From assembly GCF_010731855.1 (NCBI RefSeq), contig NZ_AP022620.1:2790001-2854000 (forward strand): a stretch of 64,000 bases of DNA. The letters run 5' to 3'. The notes under the pieces were generated by a model, which searched no databases, was not told the DNA's origin, and was given only the letters and a program-made list of their open reading frames with translations. This DNA comes from Mycolicibacterium anyangense (GTDB lineage: Bacteria > Actinomycetota > Actinomycetes > Mycobacteriales > Mycobacteriaceae). Position 1 is the stretch's first letter. Every line of letters starts with the position of its first letter. Shown here piece by piece: positions 25,174 through 34,192 of the stretch. The position numbers and the translations under genes were made by a program.

Positions 25174-26405
25174 TCGTCGATGGCAGTGAGGATTCGCCGC
25201 AGCATCTCGGCCGACGTCTCCGTAGGCTGCATGGCCGGCAGGAACTTCGGCGGGTACAGGGTAGTCGTCCACATCGCCAGGGCACCAGGTAGTTGCAAGC
25301 GGTACAGCGCCCGAGCGCGATCGCGCGATACTACCTGGCCACCTTCCTCACCCAGACGATCGAGGTAGGAATCAATGAGTGAATCCTCCCAATCACGACG
25401 TTGGTCGACGGTCAGCGCCGAAGCGAGGGTGTAGGCAAGGTCGCGGGACCAGTGCCCAGTCGAGATGCACTGCCAGTCGCAGAGTCCCATTCGGCCCTCG
25501 CCGGTGATGTACCAATTGCCCAGGTGAGGGTCACCGTGAATGAGGGTGTGTGGCAGCCGACGATGAGCATCGACCGACGCCTCGAAGCTGTGCCACAGCC
25601 GCTTACCGAGACCGACCAGTCGGGGTGGAGTGATTCCCTGCTCGTCTGCACGCTGTTGACCACGCAGGTGATAGCGGCGGATCATCGAGATCCCTCCGGT
25701 CGCATGCCACCATTGCGGATAGGTGCGCAACCACTGCGGCCGCCGCCAGTCGAGGAAGCCGGTCCTGGCAGCCTGGGCATGAAGCAGGGCAAGTTGCTCG
25801 ACCAATTGGTTGGCTTGCTCTCTGGTGAGCGCGGTAGTCGGCGTCCAGAAGGTCGCCGCACGAGTAGCGCTGAGATCTTCCAAGAGGTGGATGGCCCGGT
25901 AGGCCAGCGGCTGGACGGCACTGTAGTACCCGTGGGGTGCTTCGATCCGCAGCAGCGGCCGCACCCTGTTGTAGAAACCAGCCTCGGCAGGGGCGCATCC
26001 CGTCAGCCCGTTGCCGATCCGCGTCGCCAACGACGGTGTGGACTTGACGAACAATGTCGCAGGAAGGGATGGTGCGTCGCCGGATGATACGTAGCGCAAC
26101 CGGATGCGCGCCCGAACCGACGTTCCTGACGAATGCGGTTCTACGGTAAGCGATTCGACGCGTGCTCCGCCCAATTTCGGCCGAAGCACACGAGTCACCC
26201 ATGCCGGCGTTACGAGTTCGACCCGGCCGGGAACAACGGCGTTCACAGGCAGCGAGCGTGACCACAACCTGTCGAGCGCCCAATAGCCCACAAGGGGGAC
26301 CAGAGCGGCGCTGGCACGCAAGGCGTCAGCAGGTGACGGCGGAGCGCCGATCGAGGGGGCCGTTACGTCAGCCCCCTCATGGAGGGCATCGCGAACGTCA
26401 CTCAT
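25149..26405 (-). CDS. Aminoglycoside phosphotransferase-fold protein
   Basis: A 418-residue protein of the APH/choline-kinase-like fold. The catalytic loop is LIHGDPHLGNWYI and the metal loop GLCDWQCISTGHW, with a preceding Lys-containing N-lobe (LFVKS). In catabolic clusters of actinobacteria such proteins occur beside acyl-CoA genes and are thought to phosphorylate small hydroxylated molecules; antibiotic resistance is not implied. The start is ATG 26405; an earlier TTG-like start is unlikely. It is convergent with and overlaps the LLM gene. Confidence 0.82.
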   Translation of the reverse strand: MSDVRDALHEGADVTAPSIGAPPSPADALRASAALVPLVGYWALDRLWSRSLPVNAVVPGRVELVTPAWVTRVLRPKLGGARVESLTVEPHSSGTSVRARIRLRYVSSGDAPSLPATLFVKSTPSLATRIGNGLTGCAPAEAGFYNRVRPLLRIEAPHGYYSAVQPLAYRAIHLLEDLSATRAATFWTPTTALTREQANQLVEQLALLHAQAARTGFLDWRRPQWLRTYPQWWHATGGISMIRRYHLRGQQRADEQGITPPRLVGLGKRLWHSFEASVDAHRRLPHTLIHGDPHLGNWYITGEGRMGLCDWQCISTGHWSRDLAYTLASALTVDQRRDWEDSLIDSYLDRLGEEGGQVVSRDRARALYRLQLPGALAMWTTTLYPPKFLPAMQPTETSAEMLRRILTAIDDHDVLRLA

Positions 26406-26728
26406 GAATGCAAAACGTAACACATCCGTTCGACTGAATACAGCTTGCGTTCTGGTTCGCGAAAACCACTATGCGGTTGTTGGTGACGCGGACCATCAAC
26501 CCCATGGCGTGCCCGCGGCGCGCATGGTGTTCATCGCGCGAGCCGTCCCCATTTCAGCGCGAAGAAGACGCGAATATCGACATAAGTCGGGCTCAGGATT
26601 GCTGTTTTGCGTGATACAGGGTGCTGATAGCATCGCATATTGCCTATCACGCCTCGGGGCCTTGCCCGGCCCCGGCAGCAGCCAGTCCGCCGTACATTCT
26701 CGGATGGAACCCCACCTAGGAGAACCAC
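26406..26728. other. Divergent promoter region with an inverted repeat
   Basis: About 323 bp between the phosphotransferase-like and the acyl-CoA ligase genes. No gene is seen. TGATAG (26625-26630) and CTATCA (26644-26649) form an inverted repeat with a 13-nt spacer, a possible regulator site. An AGGAGA (26718-26723) serves the ligase start. Confidence 0.45.
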
Positions 26729-28384
26729 GTGTTGATGCACTTCGCCGACATCTGGGAGTCAATCGCAGCAGCCGTACCGGAGTCCCCCGCCGTCATCCAG
26801 GGCAGCAGGGTCCTGACGTGGCGTGAATACGAACAGCGCGCTGCCAGGTTCGCCGGCCTGCTCTCAGCCCATGGGATCGGACTCAATTCCAAAGTTGGCT
26901 TGCTGCTGCACAACTGCCCGGAGTACCTCGAAGCACAGTTCGGAGCCTTCAAGACACGGGCGGTGCCCATCAATGTGAACTACCGATACCAGGCCGACGA
27001 GTTGGCACAGTTACTCGACAATGCCGACGCAGAGGCACTGGTGTATCACTCCAGTCTCGCCGCCAGGGTGAAGCCGGCGCTTGATCGCCTACCCAAGCTT
27101 CGCCTACTGGTCGAAGTAGAGGCAAACGCAACCGGCGCGGGCAACGGGCACACATCATTACCGGGCGCGCTGGACTATGAGTCGGCGTTGAGCAACGCCA
27201 CCGCTCAGCCCATCATCGAGCGTTCCGAAGACGACCTCTACATGCTCTATACAGGTGGGACCACTGGCCTGCCGAAGGGAGTGATGTACGACATCGGCGA
27301 CATGGCACGCTCGTTCCTGCGAGGTGGAACAGGCACTTATCACCACGAGCCGGTCACAGATCCGAGTCAGGCAGCACTATGCGCGTTGACGATTCACGGT
27401 GAGCAACGGCCTACCAGGACGTTCGCCTGTCCACCACTAATGCACGGTGCCGGGATGTGGATGGGTGCGATTACGCCACATCTATTCGGAGCCACGGTAG
27501 TACTGAACGATTCGCATGGCTTCGACGGCGAGAGCTTCATCCAGGTAGTCGAGGATCACCAGGTCGCTATCGCGGTGATCGTGGGCGACGCTTTCGGCCG
27601 CCCTATCGTCGATGCCCTCGACCGACACGCCGAGCGAGCCGATCAACCCGACCTGAGTAGCCTGTCGATGATCTTGTCCAGCGGCGCGATGCTCTCCGAT
27701 GACGTAAAAGACCGACTGTTGCACCACCTACCCGAGGTCGCGGTGGCCGACGTGCTGGGTTCGACGGAGGGGTCAATGGGTGGTGCTGTCTTACGGAAAG
27801 GGCAGAGCAGTGCCTCGGCGCGCTTTCGCCTCAGACGCGGTGTGCGCGTGCTGCGGGACGACGGCAGCGAGATACCACCGGGGTCGAACGAGATTGGTAC
27901 GGTGGCAATTGCGTCGACGATGGTTCCTCGCGGTTATTACAAGGACCCTGAGCGCAGCGCCCGCACCTTCCCCGTAATCGACGGGGTGCGGCATTCCGTC
28001 CCCGGCGATATGGCCACCGTCGAGGCTGATGGCTCGATTCACCTCATTGGTCGAGGCAACAACTGCATCAACACTGGCGGTGAGAAGGTCTATCCCGAAG
28101 AAGTCGAGCAAGCAATCAAAGCACATCCCGGTGTCGCCGACAGTCTGGTCTTCGGCGTCGCCGACGAACGTTTCGGTCAACGCGTCGTCGCCGTGGTGGA
28201 GCTCACCGAGCACGCGAGCCAGACGACGGACGACGCTATTGTGGCCGTTGTCCGCGAGCGGCTTTCCGGCTATAAGGTGCCCCGCCAAATCTGCCGGGTG
28301 CCGCACGTCCCGCGCACCCCATCGGGTAAGGCTGATTACAACGCCGCACGCCAATTATTCGCGACGGCTGTCGAGTCCAGATGA
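26729..28384 (+). CDS. Acyl-CoA synthetase (FadD-type AMP ligase)
   Basis: A 551-residue adenylate-forming ligase that activates a carboxylic acid to its CoA thioester. Motifs: the P-loop YTGGTTGLPKG (about residues 171-181), the LGSTEG motif, GRGNNCINTGGEKVYPEE in the hinge, and the C-terminal catalytic Lys in PRTPSGKADYN. GTG 26729 follows AGGAGA by 6 nt; ATG 26735 is an alternative. It would take the acid made by the dehydrogenases upstream into CoA-based degradation. The SDR gene follows closely. Confidence 0.93.
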   Translation: MLMHFADIWESIAAAVPESPAVIQGSRVLTWREYEQRAARFAGLLSAHGIGLNSKVGLLLHNCPEYLEAQFGAFKTRAVPINVNYRYQADELAQLLDNADAEALVYHSSLAARVKPALDRLPKLRLLVEVEANATGAGNGHTSLPGALDYESALSNATAQPIIERSEDDLYMLYTGGTTGLPKGVMYDIGDMARSFLRGGTGTYHHEPVTDPSQAALCALTIHGEQRPTRTFACPPLMHGAGMWMGAITPHLFGATVVLNDSHGFDGESFIQVVEDHQVAIAVIVGDAFGRPIVDALDRHAERADQPDLSSLSMILSSGAMLSDDVKDRLLHHLPEVAVADVLGSTEGSMGGAVLRKGQSSASARFRLRRGVRVLRDDGSEIPPGSNEIGTVAIASTMVPRGYYKDPERSARTFPVIDGVRHSVPGDMATVEADGSIHLIGRGNNCINTGGEKVYPEEVEQAIKAHPGVADSLVFGVADERFGQRVVAVVELTEHASQTTDDAIVAVVRERLSGYKVPRQICRVPHVPRTPSGKADYNAARQLFATAVESR

Positions 28385-28423
28385 GCATGTTCAGGTGACA
28401 TCGTGATCCCAGGAGGAGAACTT

Positions 28424-29221
28424 ATGCCACGTGCTCTGAGCAAGCCAGACGGTGAGGCACGGTCGGTGATCGATCTCTTCCGACTCGACGGCAGGGTCGC
28501 CGTGGTCACCGGCGCTAGTTCCGGGTTGGGTGCCGGCTTCGCTCGTACGCTCGCGGAGTCCGGGGCCAATGTGGTTCTCGCCGCGCGACGCGTGGAAGAA
28601 CTCACCCGAACCGCCGGTGCCGTCCGCCAACATGGACGACGGGCCCTGGTGGTCAGCATGGACGTCTGCGACCCGGCGTCGTGCGAAGCGGCCGCAGCTC
28701 AAGCTGTCTCGGAGTTCGGCCGGTTGGATATCTTGATCAACAATGCCGGCATCAGCGCTGTCGCGCCGGCTTTGCAACAGAGCGTCTCCGAGTTCCGCCG
28801 CGTCATAGACGTAAATCTCGTCGGGGCGTATCAGATGGCGTGCGCGTGCGCTCAGGTCATGGAGCCCGGGGCCAGCATCGTGAACGTCGCGAGCGTGATG
28901 GGCTTGTCCAGGTCGCTACTGCCGCAGGCGGCCTACTCGGCGAGCAAGGCGGGGCTGATCGGGCTGACTCGGGATCTCGCGAATCAATGGACGGGTCGAC
29001 GGGGCATCCGAGTCAATGCCCTCGCGCCAGGATTCATCGAGACCGAAATGACCGCCGAACTTACTCCGGAGTGGCGCGACAGACTCGTCGGCGCCTGTCC
29101 CATACCGCGATTCGCCGAACAGCGCGAGATCGACGCCGCGATGCTGTTCCTGGCCAGCCCCGCTTCCAGCTACATCACCGCAACTACCCTGGTCGTCGAC
29201 GGCGGCATGACCGGCCACTGA
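28424..29221 (+). CDS. SDR-family oxidoreductase downstream of the ligase
   Basis: A 265-residue classical SDR. It has TGASSGLGAG for cofactor binding, NNAGIS, a catalytic Ser in VASVMG, and YSASK as the catalytic Tyr-Lys pair, ending with the usual VDGGMTGH. The start ATG 28424 has a strong GGAGGAG upstream. It is 39 bp after the acyl-CoA ligase, so the same transcript is likely. Probable role: a 3-hydroxyacyl-CoA or alcohol dehydrogenation in the same pathway. Confidence 0.92.
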   Translation: MPRALSKPDGEARSVIDLFRLDGRVAVVTGASSGLGAGFARTLAESGANVVLAARRVEELTRTAGAVRQHGRRALVVSMDVCDPASCEAAAAQAVSEFGRLDILINNAGISAVAPALQQSVSEFRRVIDVNLVGAYQMACACAQVMEPGASIVNVASVMGLSRSLLPQAAYSASKAGLIGLTRDLANQWTGRRGIRVNALAPGFIETEMTAELTPEWRDRLVGACPIPRFAEQREIDAAMLFLASPASSYITATTLVVDGGMTGH

Positions 29222-29273
29222 AAACGCTGTCGGCCTCGCTCGCGCCCGGGGAAAGCGTTGGGCCAGAGAACAA

Positions 29274-29687
29274 CTACCCCGACACGAGCTCGAACACCGG
29301 CACAACCTCACCCGGCTGCTCCGACGAGCCGGTCGAGTCGAAGCGAACCTGGACCTTCGCACCGACTACGCACTGCTCTACATCACCATATAGCCGAACG
29401 AACAGCCAGGGCCCCTCCGACAGTTCGACGACTGCGCTGACATACGGAACGGCACCGGCCAACAGCGGATGCGGCGCCTGGTGAACCACTGACCAGCTCA
29501 CCAATGTCCCGGCCCCGGAGGCAATCACCGGTTGCAACGTCACGTCGGGATCACCCGGATCCAACGATGCTTGCGGAGGCCAGATCACTCCCGACCGGTC
29601 GGCCTTCAGCTGCAACTCTCCGCGACTCGCTGCATCGTAGAAAGCGGCCGACGAATCGTCGCGCTGCACAGTTGGATAGCTGTTCAT
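29274..29687 (-). CDS. DUF35/OB-fold protein lacking zinc-ribbon cysteines
   Basis: A 137-residue DUF35-family protein: an N-terminal helix (SSAAFYDAASRGELQL), the place of a zinc ribbon, then an OB fold with VVHQAPHP. The usual four Cys are missing; the segment reads KADRSGVIWPPQASLDPG. DUF35 proteins form complexes with thiolase-fold partners, as ChsH2-DUF35 with the aldolase Ltp2 in steroid side-chain degradation. Its start overlaps the stop of the thiolase-like gene by 4 nt, supporting the same kind of complex here. Confidence 0.85.
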   Translation of the reverse strand: MNSYPTVQRDDSSAAFYDAASRGELQLKADRSGVIWPPQASLDPGDPDVTLQPVIASGAGTLVSWSVVHQAPHPLLAGAVPYVSAVVELSEGPWLFVRLYGDVEQCVVGAKVQVRFDSTGSSEQPGEVVPVFELVSG

Positions 29688-30880
29688 GCGGCACTCCGTT
29701 CATGCGGGCTCAGCACCAACGTCGAATGATGTTCCAGGATGCCGCCGTTGCCACTGACGATGAGCACGTCGTTGCGCGGTGCCTGTCGATCGCCACCGGC
29801 CCCACGAGCCTGGATGATCGCCTCGGACAGTGGAGTGAAACCCCACATGTAATAAGAGGACAACTGACCCCCACCCGTGTTGCAGGCCAACTCCCCGCCC
29901 GGAGCCAACCGCCCGTCCGACACGAACTCGCCACCCTCGCCCTTCGCACAGAATCCGTAATCTTCGAGCGTGACGAGGACCGTAAAGGTGTAGCAGTCGT
30001 ACAGCTCCGCGACGTCGATGTCGCTGACGCTGATCCCGGCCATACGCATCGCCTGTGGCCCCGAACGGGCAGCGGGTGTGACGAGGCCCCACTCGGAACC
30101 GGCATGCATTCGCCGTGGCCCGTGCGCCTGCCCATAGCCCCAGACGTGGACCGGTGGCTGGGCCAGCGCAACGGCGCGTTCCGCCGAGGTGACGACGACC
30201 GCGACTGCTCCGTTGCTGACCAGGCAGCAGTCGAGCAGGTGCAGCGGATCGGCGATCCATCGTGACTCTTGGTGGTCGGCAACGGTGATGGGATTGCGCA
30301 GTTGGGCCAGTGGGTTGCGGGCCGCCCAGGACCGTTGCGCCACCGCGATTTCCGCCAGTTGCGTAGAGCTGGTACCGAATCGTTCCATGTGCCGCCTCGC
30401 ACACAGGGCATAGAGGATGTTTGGGTTGACCGCACCGGAGACCAGCGACCACCCGGTGAATCCCGATGCCGGGGTTCCCTTCTGCCGCTTGTTCGCCGCT
30501 CCCACCCATGATGCCCCCGCAGATACCTTGGGTTTGAGCGGGGTGTCCGCGAACACGCAGACCACCGTGGAAGCGGCGCCCTCGGCGATAGCCCTAGCGG
30601 CCTGCGCCACCATCACACCCGCGCTGGCACCGAAGGCCTTGATTTCGTTCAGAACGGCCAACTCGTGCAGGCCCAAGACGGCCGACAATCCGATCCCGAG
30701 GTCATTGGTGACCCCCGGCGACACCAACAGGCCGTCGACGTCGGATAGCTGCAACCCTGCGTCCGCCACCGCATGCAGCACTGCCTCCGCGGCGAGCCGT
30801 GTCGAGGACCGCCCGTACACCTTGCCCATCTCAGTCATACCGAGCCCGACGATTGTCGCGTCCCGCGCACTGACTCCCAC
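29684..30880 (-). CDS. Ltp2-like thiolase-fold protein, probable retro-aldolase
   Basis: A 398-residue protein of the SCP-x/lipid-transfer thiolase family. The position of the thiolase nucleophile reads FGASAGVM with no Cys, so it is unlikely to be a thiolase. The C-terminal active-site stretch is NTGGGQLSSYYMWGFTPLSEA, as in Ltp2-type aldolases that cleave a tertiary 3-hydroxyacyl-CoA. Tyr residues in ELYDCYTF and SSYYMWG are candidates for the catalytic pair. GTG 30880 has GGAAGGGA upstream. With its DUF35 partner it may do the last carbon-carbon cleavage of the pathway. Confidence 0.82.
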   Translation of the reverse strand: MGVSARDATIVGLGMTEMGKVYGRSSTRLAAEAVLHAVADAGLQLSDVDGLLVSPGVTNDLGIGLSAVLGLHELAVLNEIKAFGASAGVMVAQAARAIAEGAASTVVCVFADTPLKPKVSAGASWVGAANKRQKGTPASGFTGWSLVSGAVNPNILYALCARRHMERFGTSSTQLAEIAVAQRSWAARNPLAQLRNPITVADHQESRWIADPLHLLDCCLVSNGAVAVVVTSAERAVALAQPPVHVWGYGQAHGPRRMHAGSEWGLVTPAARSGPQAMRMAGISVSDIDVAELYDCYTFTVLVTLEDYGFCAKGEGGEFVSDGRLAPGGELACNTGGGQLSSYYMWGFTPLSEAIIQARGAGGDRQAPRNDVLIVSGNGGILEHHSTLVLSPHERSAA

Positions 30881-31042
30881 GTCTAGATTCCCTTCCGGGG
30901 CATTGGCCTATGGCTACGCAGTTCATCTTCAATGTCCCAATCAGAGCATAATATGCGTTGCCCAAGCGATCGAAGCTCGCCTGCAGTAGGTCCGGACACA
31001 GGTTTCGGAGTCCCGTCGCGGCCGACGTATAGCATCGTCACC

Positions 31043-31564
31043 ATGACGCGCTATGCGGCTTTCCTGCGCGGTGTCAACGTCAGCGGAACGACGATGAAGA
31101 TGTCTGATGTGGCAGCCGCTTTCACCAACGCCGGGTTCACCGGAGTCCGCACGATCTTGGCCTCCGGCAACGTCGTGCTCGAGTCACCATCATCCGCGCC
31201 GAAGGTCCGCACCACTGCCGAGACCGCCCTGCGGGAACGCTTCGGCTACGACGCCTGGGTTCTGGTCTACGAGCTGGACACCGTGCGAAAGATCGCACAG
31301 GACTACCCCTTCGATCGCGAGGTACAGGGTCAGCACTCCTACGTCACGTTCGTCAGCGATCCCGGGATTCTCGACGAACTCGCCGCGCTGGCCGCCGACG
31401 CCGGGGCCGACGAGAGGATCGCCCGTGGCGACGGCGTCGTGTATTGGCAGGTGCCCAAGGCCGCGACACTGGACTCCACCATCGGCAAGACGATGGGCAA
31501 GAAGCGCTACAAGTCCTCGACCACCACCCGCAACCTGCGCACCCTGACCAAAGTCCTGCGCTGA
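31043..31564 (+). CDS. DUF1697 family protein
   Basis: A 173-residue protein of the DUF1697 family, recognised by the start MTRYAAFLRGVNVSG, the IASGNVV-like segment (ILASGNVVLES) and the C-terminal TIGKTMGKKRYKSSTTTRN part. No biochemical role is known to me. It is the first gene of the conserved backbone right of the catabolic island. The start is the ATG at 31043; a longer reading from 30932 has no family support. Confidence 0.88.
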   Translation: MTRYAAFLRGVNVSGTTMKMSDVAAAFTNAGFTGVRTILASGNVVLESPSSAPKVRTTAETALRERFGYDAWVLVYELDTVRKIAQDYPFDREVQGQHSYVTFVSDPGILDELAALAADAGADERIARGDGVVYWQVPKAATLDSTIGKTMGKKRYKSSTTTRNLRTLTKVLR

Positions 31565-31582
31565 GTCCCGCGGGTACTGTTT

Positions 31583-32404
31583 TTGGTGATGAACCAGCCC
31601 GTCACCCTCACCGGAGTCTCCGAAACCGCACTGCTGACCCTCAACGGCCGCGCCTATCAGGCCGGCCTGCCCGGGGCGATCCTGCATGACCCGATGGCCA
31701 TCGAACTGCGCGACGCCATTGCGTTCGACTACGACAAGTTCGGCCGCAAGGGCCAGGAGATGGCGCTGCGTTCGCTGGCCGTCGACGCCTGCACCACCGG
31801 ATACCTGCGCAGCCATCCCAGGGCGACGGTGGTCGCGCTGGCCGAGGGCTTCCAAACCAGCTTCTGGCGGCTGTCCGAGGCGATCAGCGACCCGCAGTTC
31901 AGCTGGGTATCCGTGGACTTCGCGCCGGTGATCGAACTGCGCGAACGCCTGCTGCCGACCGACCCGCGCATCACGAACCTGGCGCAGTCCGCACTCGACT
32001 ACAGCTGGATGGACCGGGTGGACAGCAGCAACGGCGTGTTCATCACCGCCGAGGGCCTGTTGATGTACCTGCAGCCGCACCAGGCGATGGACCTGATTGC
32101 CCAGTGCGCCAAGCGTTTTCCCGACGGCCAGATGTTCTTCGACCTGCCGCCGGTGCTGGTCAAGAAGCTGGCCCCCAAGGGCATGCGGTCATCCAAGCAC
32201 TACCGGGTACCGCCGATGCCATTCAGCCTGTCGGTGGATCAGCTGGCCGCTCTGGTCAACACCATGCCCGGCGTGACGGCCGTGCACGACATCCCGATGC
32301 CCAGGGGCCGCGGCTTCTTCTTCGAGAAGGTGTTCCCGGCGATCTGGGCGTTCCGCCCGGCCAGGAACCTGCGCGGCGCCTACACCCTGCTGGAGTTCGG
32401 CTGA
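31583..32404 (+). CDS. omt: Leucine carboxyl methyltransferase-like SAM methyltransferase
   Basis: A protein of 271-273 residues in the LCM/Tcm-type O-methyltransferase family. The SAM site is VVALAEGFQTSFWRL, where the usual Gly-rich motif is partly changed to AEGF; the acidic loop is VSVDFAPV; a later motif is FITAEGLLMYL. The start is GTG 31583 or ATG 31589. By position next to GntR and sirtuin it resembles the gene annotated omt (Rv1153c) in M. tuberculosis, from memory. The methyl acceptor is unknown. Confidence 0.8.
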   Translation: MVMNQPVTLTGVSETALLTLNGRAYQAGLPGAILHDPMAIELRDAIAFDYDKFGRKGQEMALRSLAVDACTTGYLRSHPRATVVALAEGFQTSFWRLSEAISDPQFSWVSVDFAPVIELRERLLPTDPRITNLAQSALDYSWMDRVDSSNGVFITAEGLLMYLQPHQAMDLIAQCAKRFPDGQMFFDLPPVLVKKLAPKGMRSSKHYRVPPMPFSLSVDQLAALVNTMPGVTAVHDIPMPRGRGFFFEKVFPAIWAFRPARNLRGAYTLLEFG

Positions 32405-32408
32405 GCCC

Positions 32409-32774
32409 TCACTCGAACGCGGCGTCGAGGTAGCGCAGCGCCTCGGCCTTCCCCAGGCCCAGCGCCCGCGCGGTCTCGGCATAGGCGTTCGCCGCCGCGG
32501 CCATGGCCGCGTCGGCTGGATCGGCCCGGGCCACGAACGTCCCGAACCGGCCCCTGGTTTCGACGATTCCCGCCGTCTCCAGCTCGCGGTAGGCGCGGGC
32601 GACGGTGTTGACGGCCAGGTCCAGCTGGCCGGCCAGTTCGCGCACCGTGGGCAGCCGGGTGCCCGGCGGCAACCGACCGGCCCGAACGCCCTCGATGATC
32701 TGGGTTCTCAGCTGATCGAACAGTGCTGTGGGCGCGTGGACGTCCAGGCGCACCCAATCCCCCAACTCCGACAC
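32409..32774 (-). CDS. Short GntR-family regulator (YtrA type)
   Basis: A 121-residue GntR regulator with a winged HTH ([25 protein letters not shown]) and only a short helical C-terminus, as in the YtrA subfamily. GTG 32774 gives the natural length; a longer reading runs backward over the sirtuin gene. It is divergent from the sirtuin gene with 37 bp between starts, so it may control it. It ends 4 bp from the convergent methyltransferase gene. Confidence 0.88.
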   Translation of the reverse strand: MSELGDWVRLDVHAPTALFDQLRTQIIEGVRAGRLPPGTRLPTVRELAGQLDLAVNTVARAYRELETAGIVETRGRFGTFVARADPADAAMAAAANAYAETARALGLGKAEALRYLDAAFE

Positions 32775-32811
32775 GTGCTGATTATCGCCGAGACCGGCTA
32801 TTTTGGTGGAT

Positions 32812-33528
32812 GTGCGAATTGCGGTGCTCAGCGGGGCGGGAATCTCCGCCGAAAGCGGTGTACCGACCTTCCGGGACGACGAGACCGGTTTGTGGGCCAA
32901 GTACGACCCGTACGAACTCTCCAGCACGCAAGGCTGGCAAAGCCATCCCGAACGGGTGTGGGCCTGGTATCTGTGGCGCCATCACCTGGTCGCCACCGTG
33001 GAACCCAACAACGGGCACCGGGCGGTGGCCGCCTGGCAGGACTACGCCGACGTCACGGTGATCACCCAGAACGTCGATGATCTGCACGAGCGGGCGGGCA
33101 GCAAGCCGGTACATCATCTGCACGGCAGCTTGTCCGAATTTTGGTGCGACACTTGCGGTTCGCGCTATCACGGCCCGTTGCCCGACATGCCGGAACCGGA
33201 GCTGGAGAAGATGCCGCCGACCTGTGAGTGCGGCGGGCTGATCAGGCCGGGCATCGTCTGGTTCGGCGAGCAGTTGCCCGACGAGCCGTGGCAGGCGGCG
33301 GTCGACGCCGTCGCCACCGCCGACATCCTGGTGGTGGTCGGCACGTCCGGCATCGTCTACCCGGCGGCGGGCCTGCCCGAGGTGGCGCTGGCGCAGGGAG
33401 CCGTGGTGATCGAGGTCAATCCGGAGGCCACCCCGCTGTCGGACAGTGCCACGCTGACGATCCGGGAGTCGGCCAGCACCGCGCTGCCCACCCTGCTGCA
33501 GAAGCTGCCCGAGTTACTGGGCAGCTAG
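32812..33528 (+). CDS. NAD-dependent protein deacylase (sirtuin, class III)
   Basis: A 238-residue sirtuin that removes acyl groups from lysines using NAD. It has [15 protein letters not shown], the QNVDDLHE segment, the catalytic His in HLHG, and zinc Cys pairs CDTCG and CECGG. A Tyr-x-x-Arg pair (YLWR) marks the class III pocket that accepts succinyl and malonyl groups. GTG 32812 gives the family start [15 protein letters not shown] 32803 and GTG 32806 are possible. It could regulate acyl-CoA enzymes by deacylation. Confidence 0.93.
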   Translation: MRIAVLSGAGISAESGVPTFRDDETGLWAKYDPYELSSTQGWQSHPERVWAWYLWRHHLVATVEPNNGHRAVAAWQDYADVTVITQNVDDLHERAGSKPVHHLHGSLSEFWCDTCGSRYHGPLPDMPEPELEKMPPTCECGGLIRPGIVWFGEQLPDEPWQAAVDAVATADILVVVGTSGIVYPAAGLPEVALAQGAVVIEVNPEATPLSDSATLTIRESASTALPTLLQKLPELLGS

Positions 33529-34158
33529 CGCCCGGCCCAGTGCCACCTCCTGCACCGGCAGCGGTACCCAGGCTGGGAATGTCGCCTCGTGCCGGGCGGT
33601 TTGGATGGCGAAGCCCGCCGAGGTGATCGCCCGCTCCGTCTCGCGGTGAGTGTGGCAGTTGCCGGCCATCCGCGGCCAGATCGTCGCGTCCGCCAGCCGC
33701 TGCAATCCGCCACGCCAACCCGGCTGGGCGACGTGCTCGAAGTAGCGCAACTCTCCGCCCGGCTTGAGCGTCGATTTCACTTGGCGCAGAACAGCTTCCG
33801 GATTCTCCACCGAACACAGCACCAGCGAACACACCACCGCGTCGAACGGTTCGGCGGCGGGCATGGTCTCGACCGTGGTTTCGATCACGGTGATCGGAAC
33901 CCGCGCCGCCGCTGCGGCCGCCCTGGCCTGAGGCGCCAGCCGGGTCTCGGGCTCCAGTGCGACGACCTCGGTGACGGTATCGGGGTAGAACTCGAAATTG
34001 GTGCCGGTGCCGGCACCGATCTCCAAGACCCGGCCATGCAGGCCGGCCAGATTCTGCTGACGCATCGTCTTCATCGCACCCGACTCGTGGGTCGACATCA
34101 GCGTCCAGAAACGCGCGAAGAAAGGGTGGTCGAAGGTTTGTGACGTCGGTGATGTCAT
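33514..34158 (-). CDS. Class I SAM-dependent methyltransferase
   Basis: A 214-residue methyltransferase of the UbiE/MethyltransF_11 type. The SAM motif is [11 protein letters not shown], the acidic motif ALEPE, and a later motif [16 protein letters not shown] 34158 is preceded by GGGAGGA. It overlaps the end of the convergent sirtuin gene by 15 bp and follows the MMPL gene by 34 bp, an order that matches a methyltransferase next to mmpL13 in M. tuberculosis. Substrate unknown; a lipid or quinone-like molecule is typical. Confidence 0.87.
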   Translation of the reverse strand: MTSPTSQTFDHPFFARFWTLMSTHESGAMKTMRQQNLAGLHGRVLEIGAGTGTNFEFYPDTVTEVVALEPETRLAPQARAAAAAARVPITVIETTVETMPAAEPFDAVVCSLVLCSVENPEAVLRQVKSTLKPGGELRYFEHVAQPGWRGGLQRLADATIWPRMAGNCHTHRETERAITSAGFAIQTARHEATFPAWVPLPVQEVALGRALAAQ

Positions 34159-34192
34159 TGTCGAAGGTCCTCCCGCCGGTGTCCCTCCCACG

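Noticed and set aside
25149-26405. Aminoglycoside resistance gene
   Set aside because: The fold is APH-like, but the context is catabolic and many such mycobacterial proteins are not resistance enzymes.
1-30880. Steroid ring-degradation (KstR) regulon
   Set aside because: No ring-cleavage genes (HsaC, KshA/B, KstD types) and no TNNAACNNGTTNNA site was seen upstream of the left-half operons.
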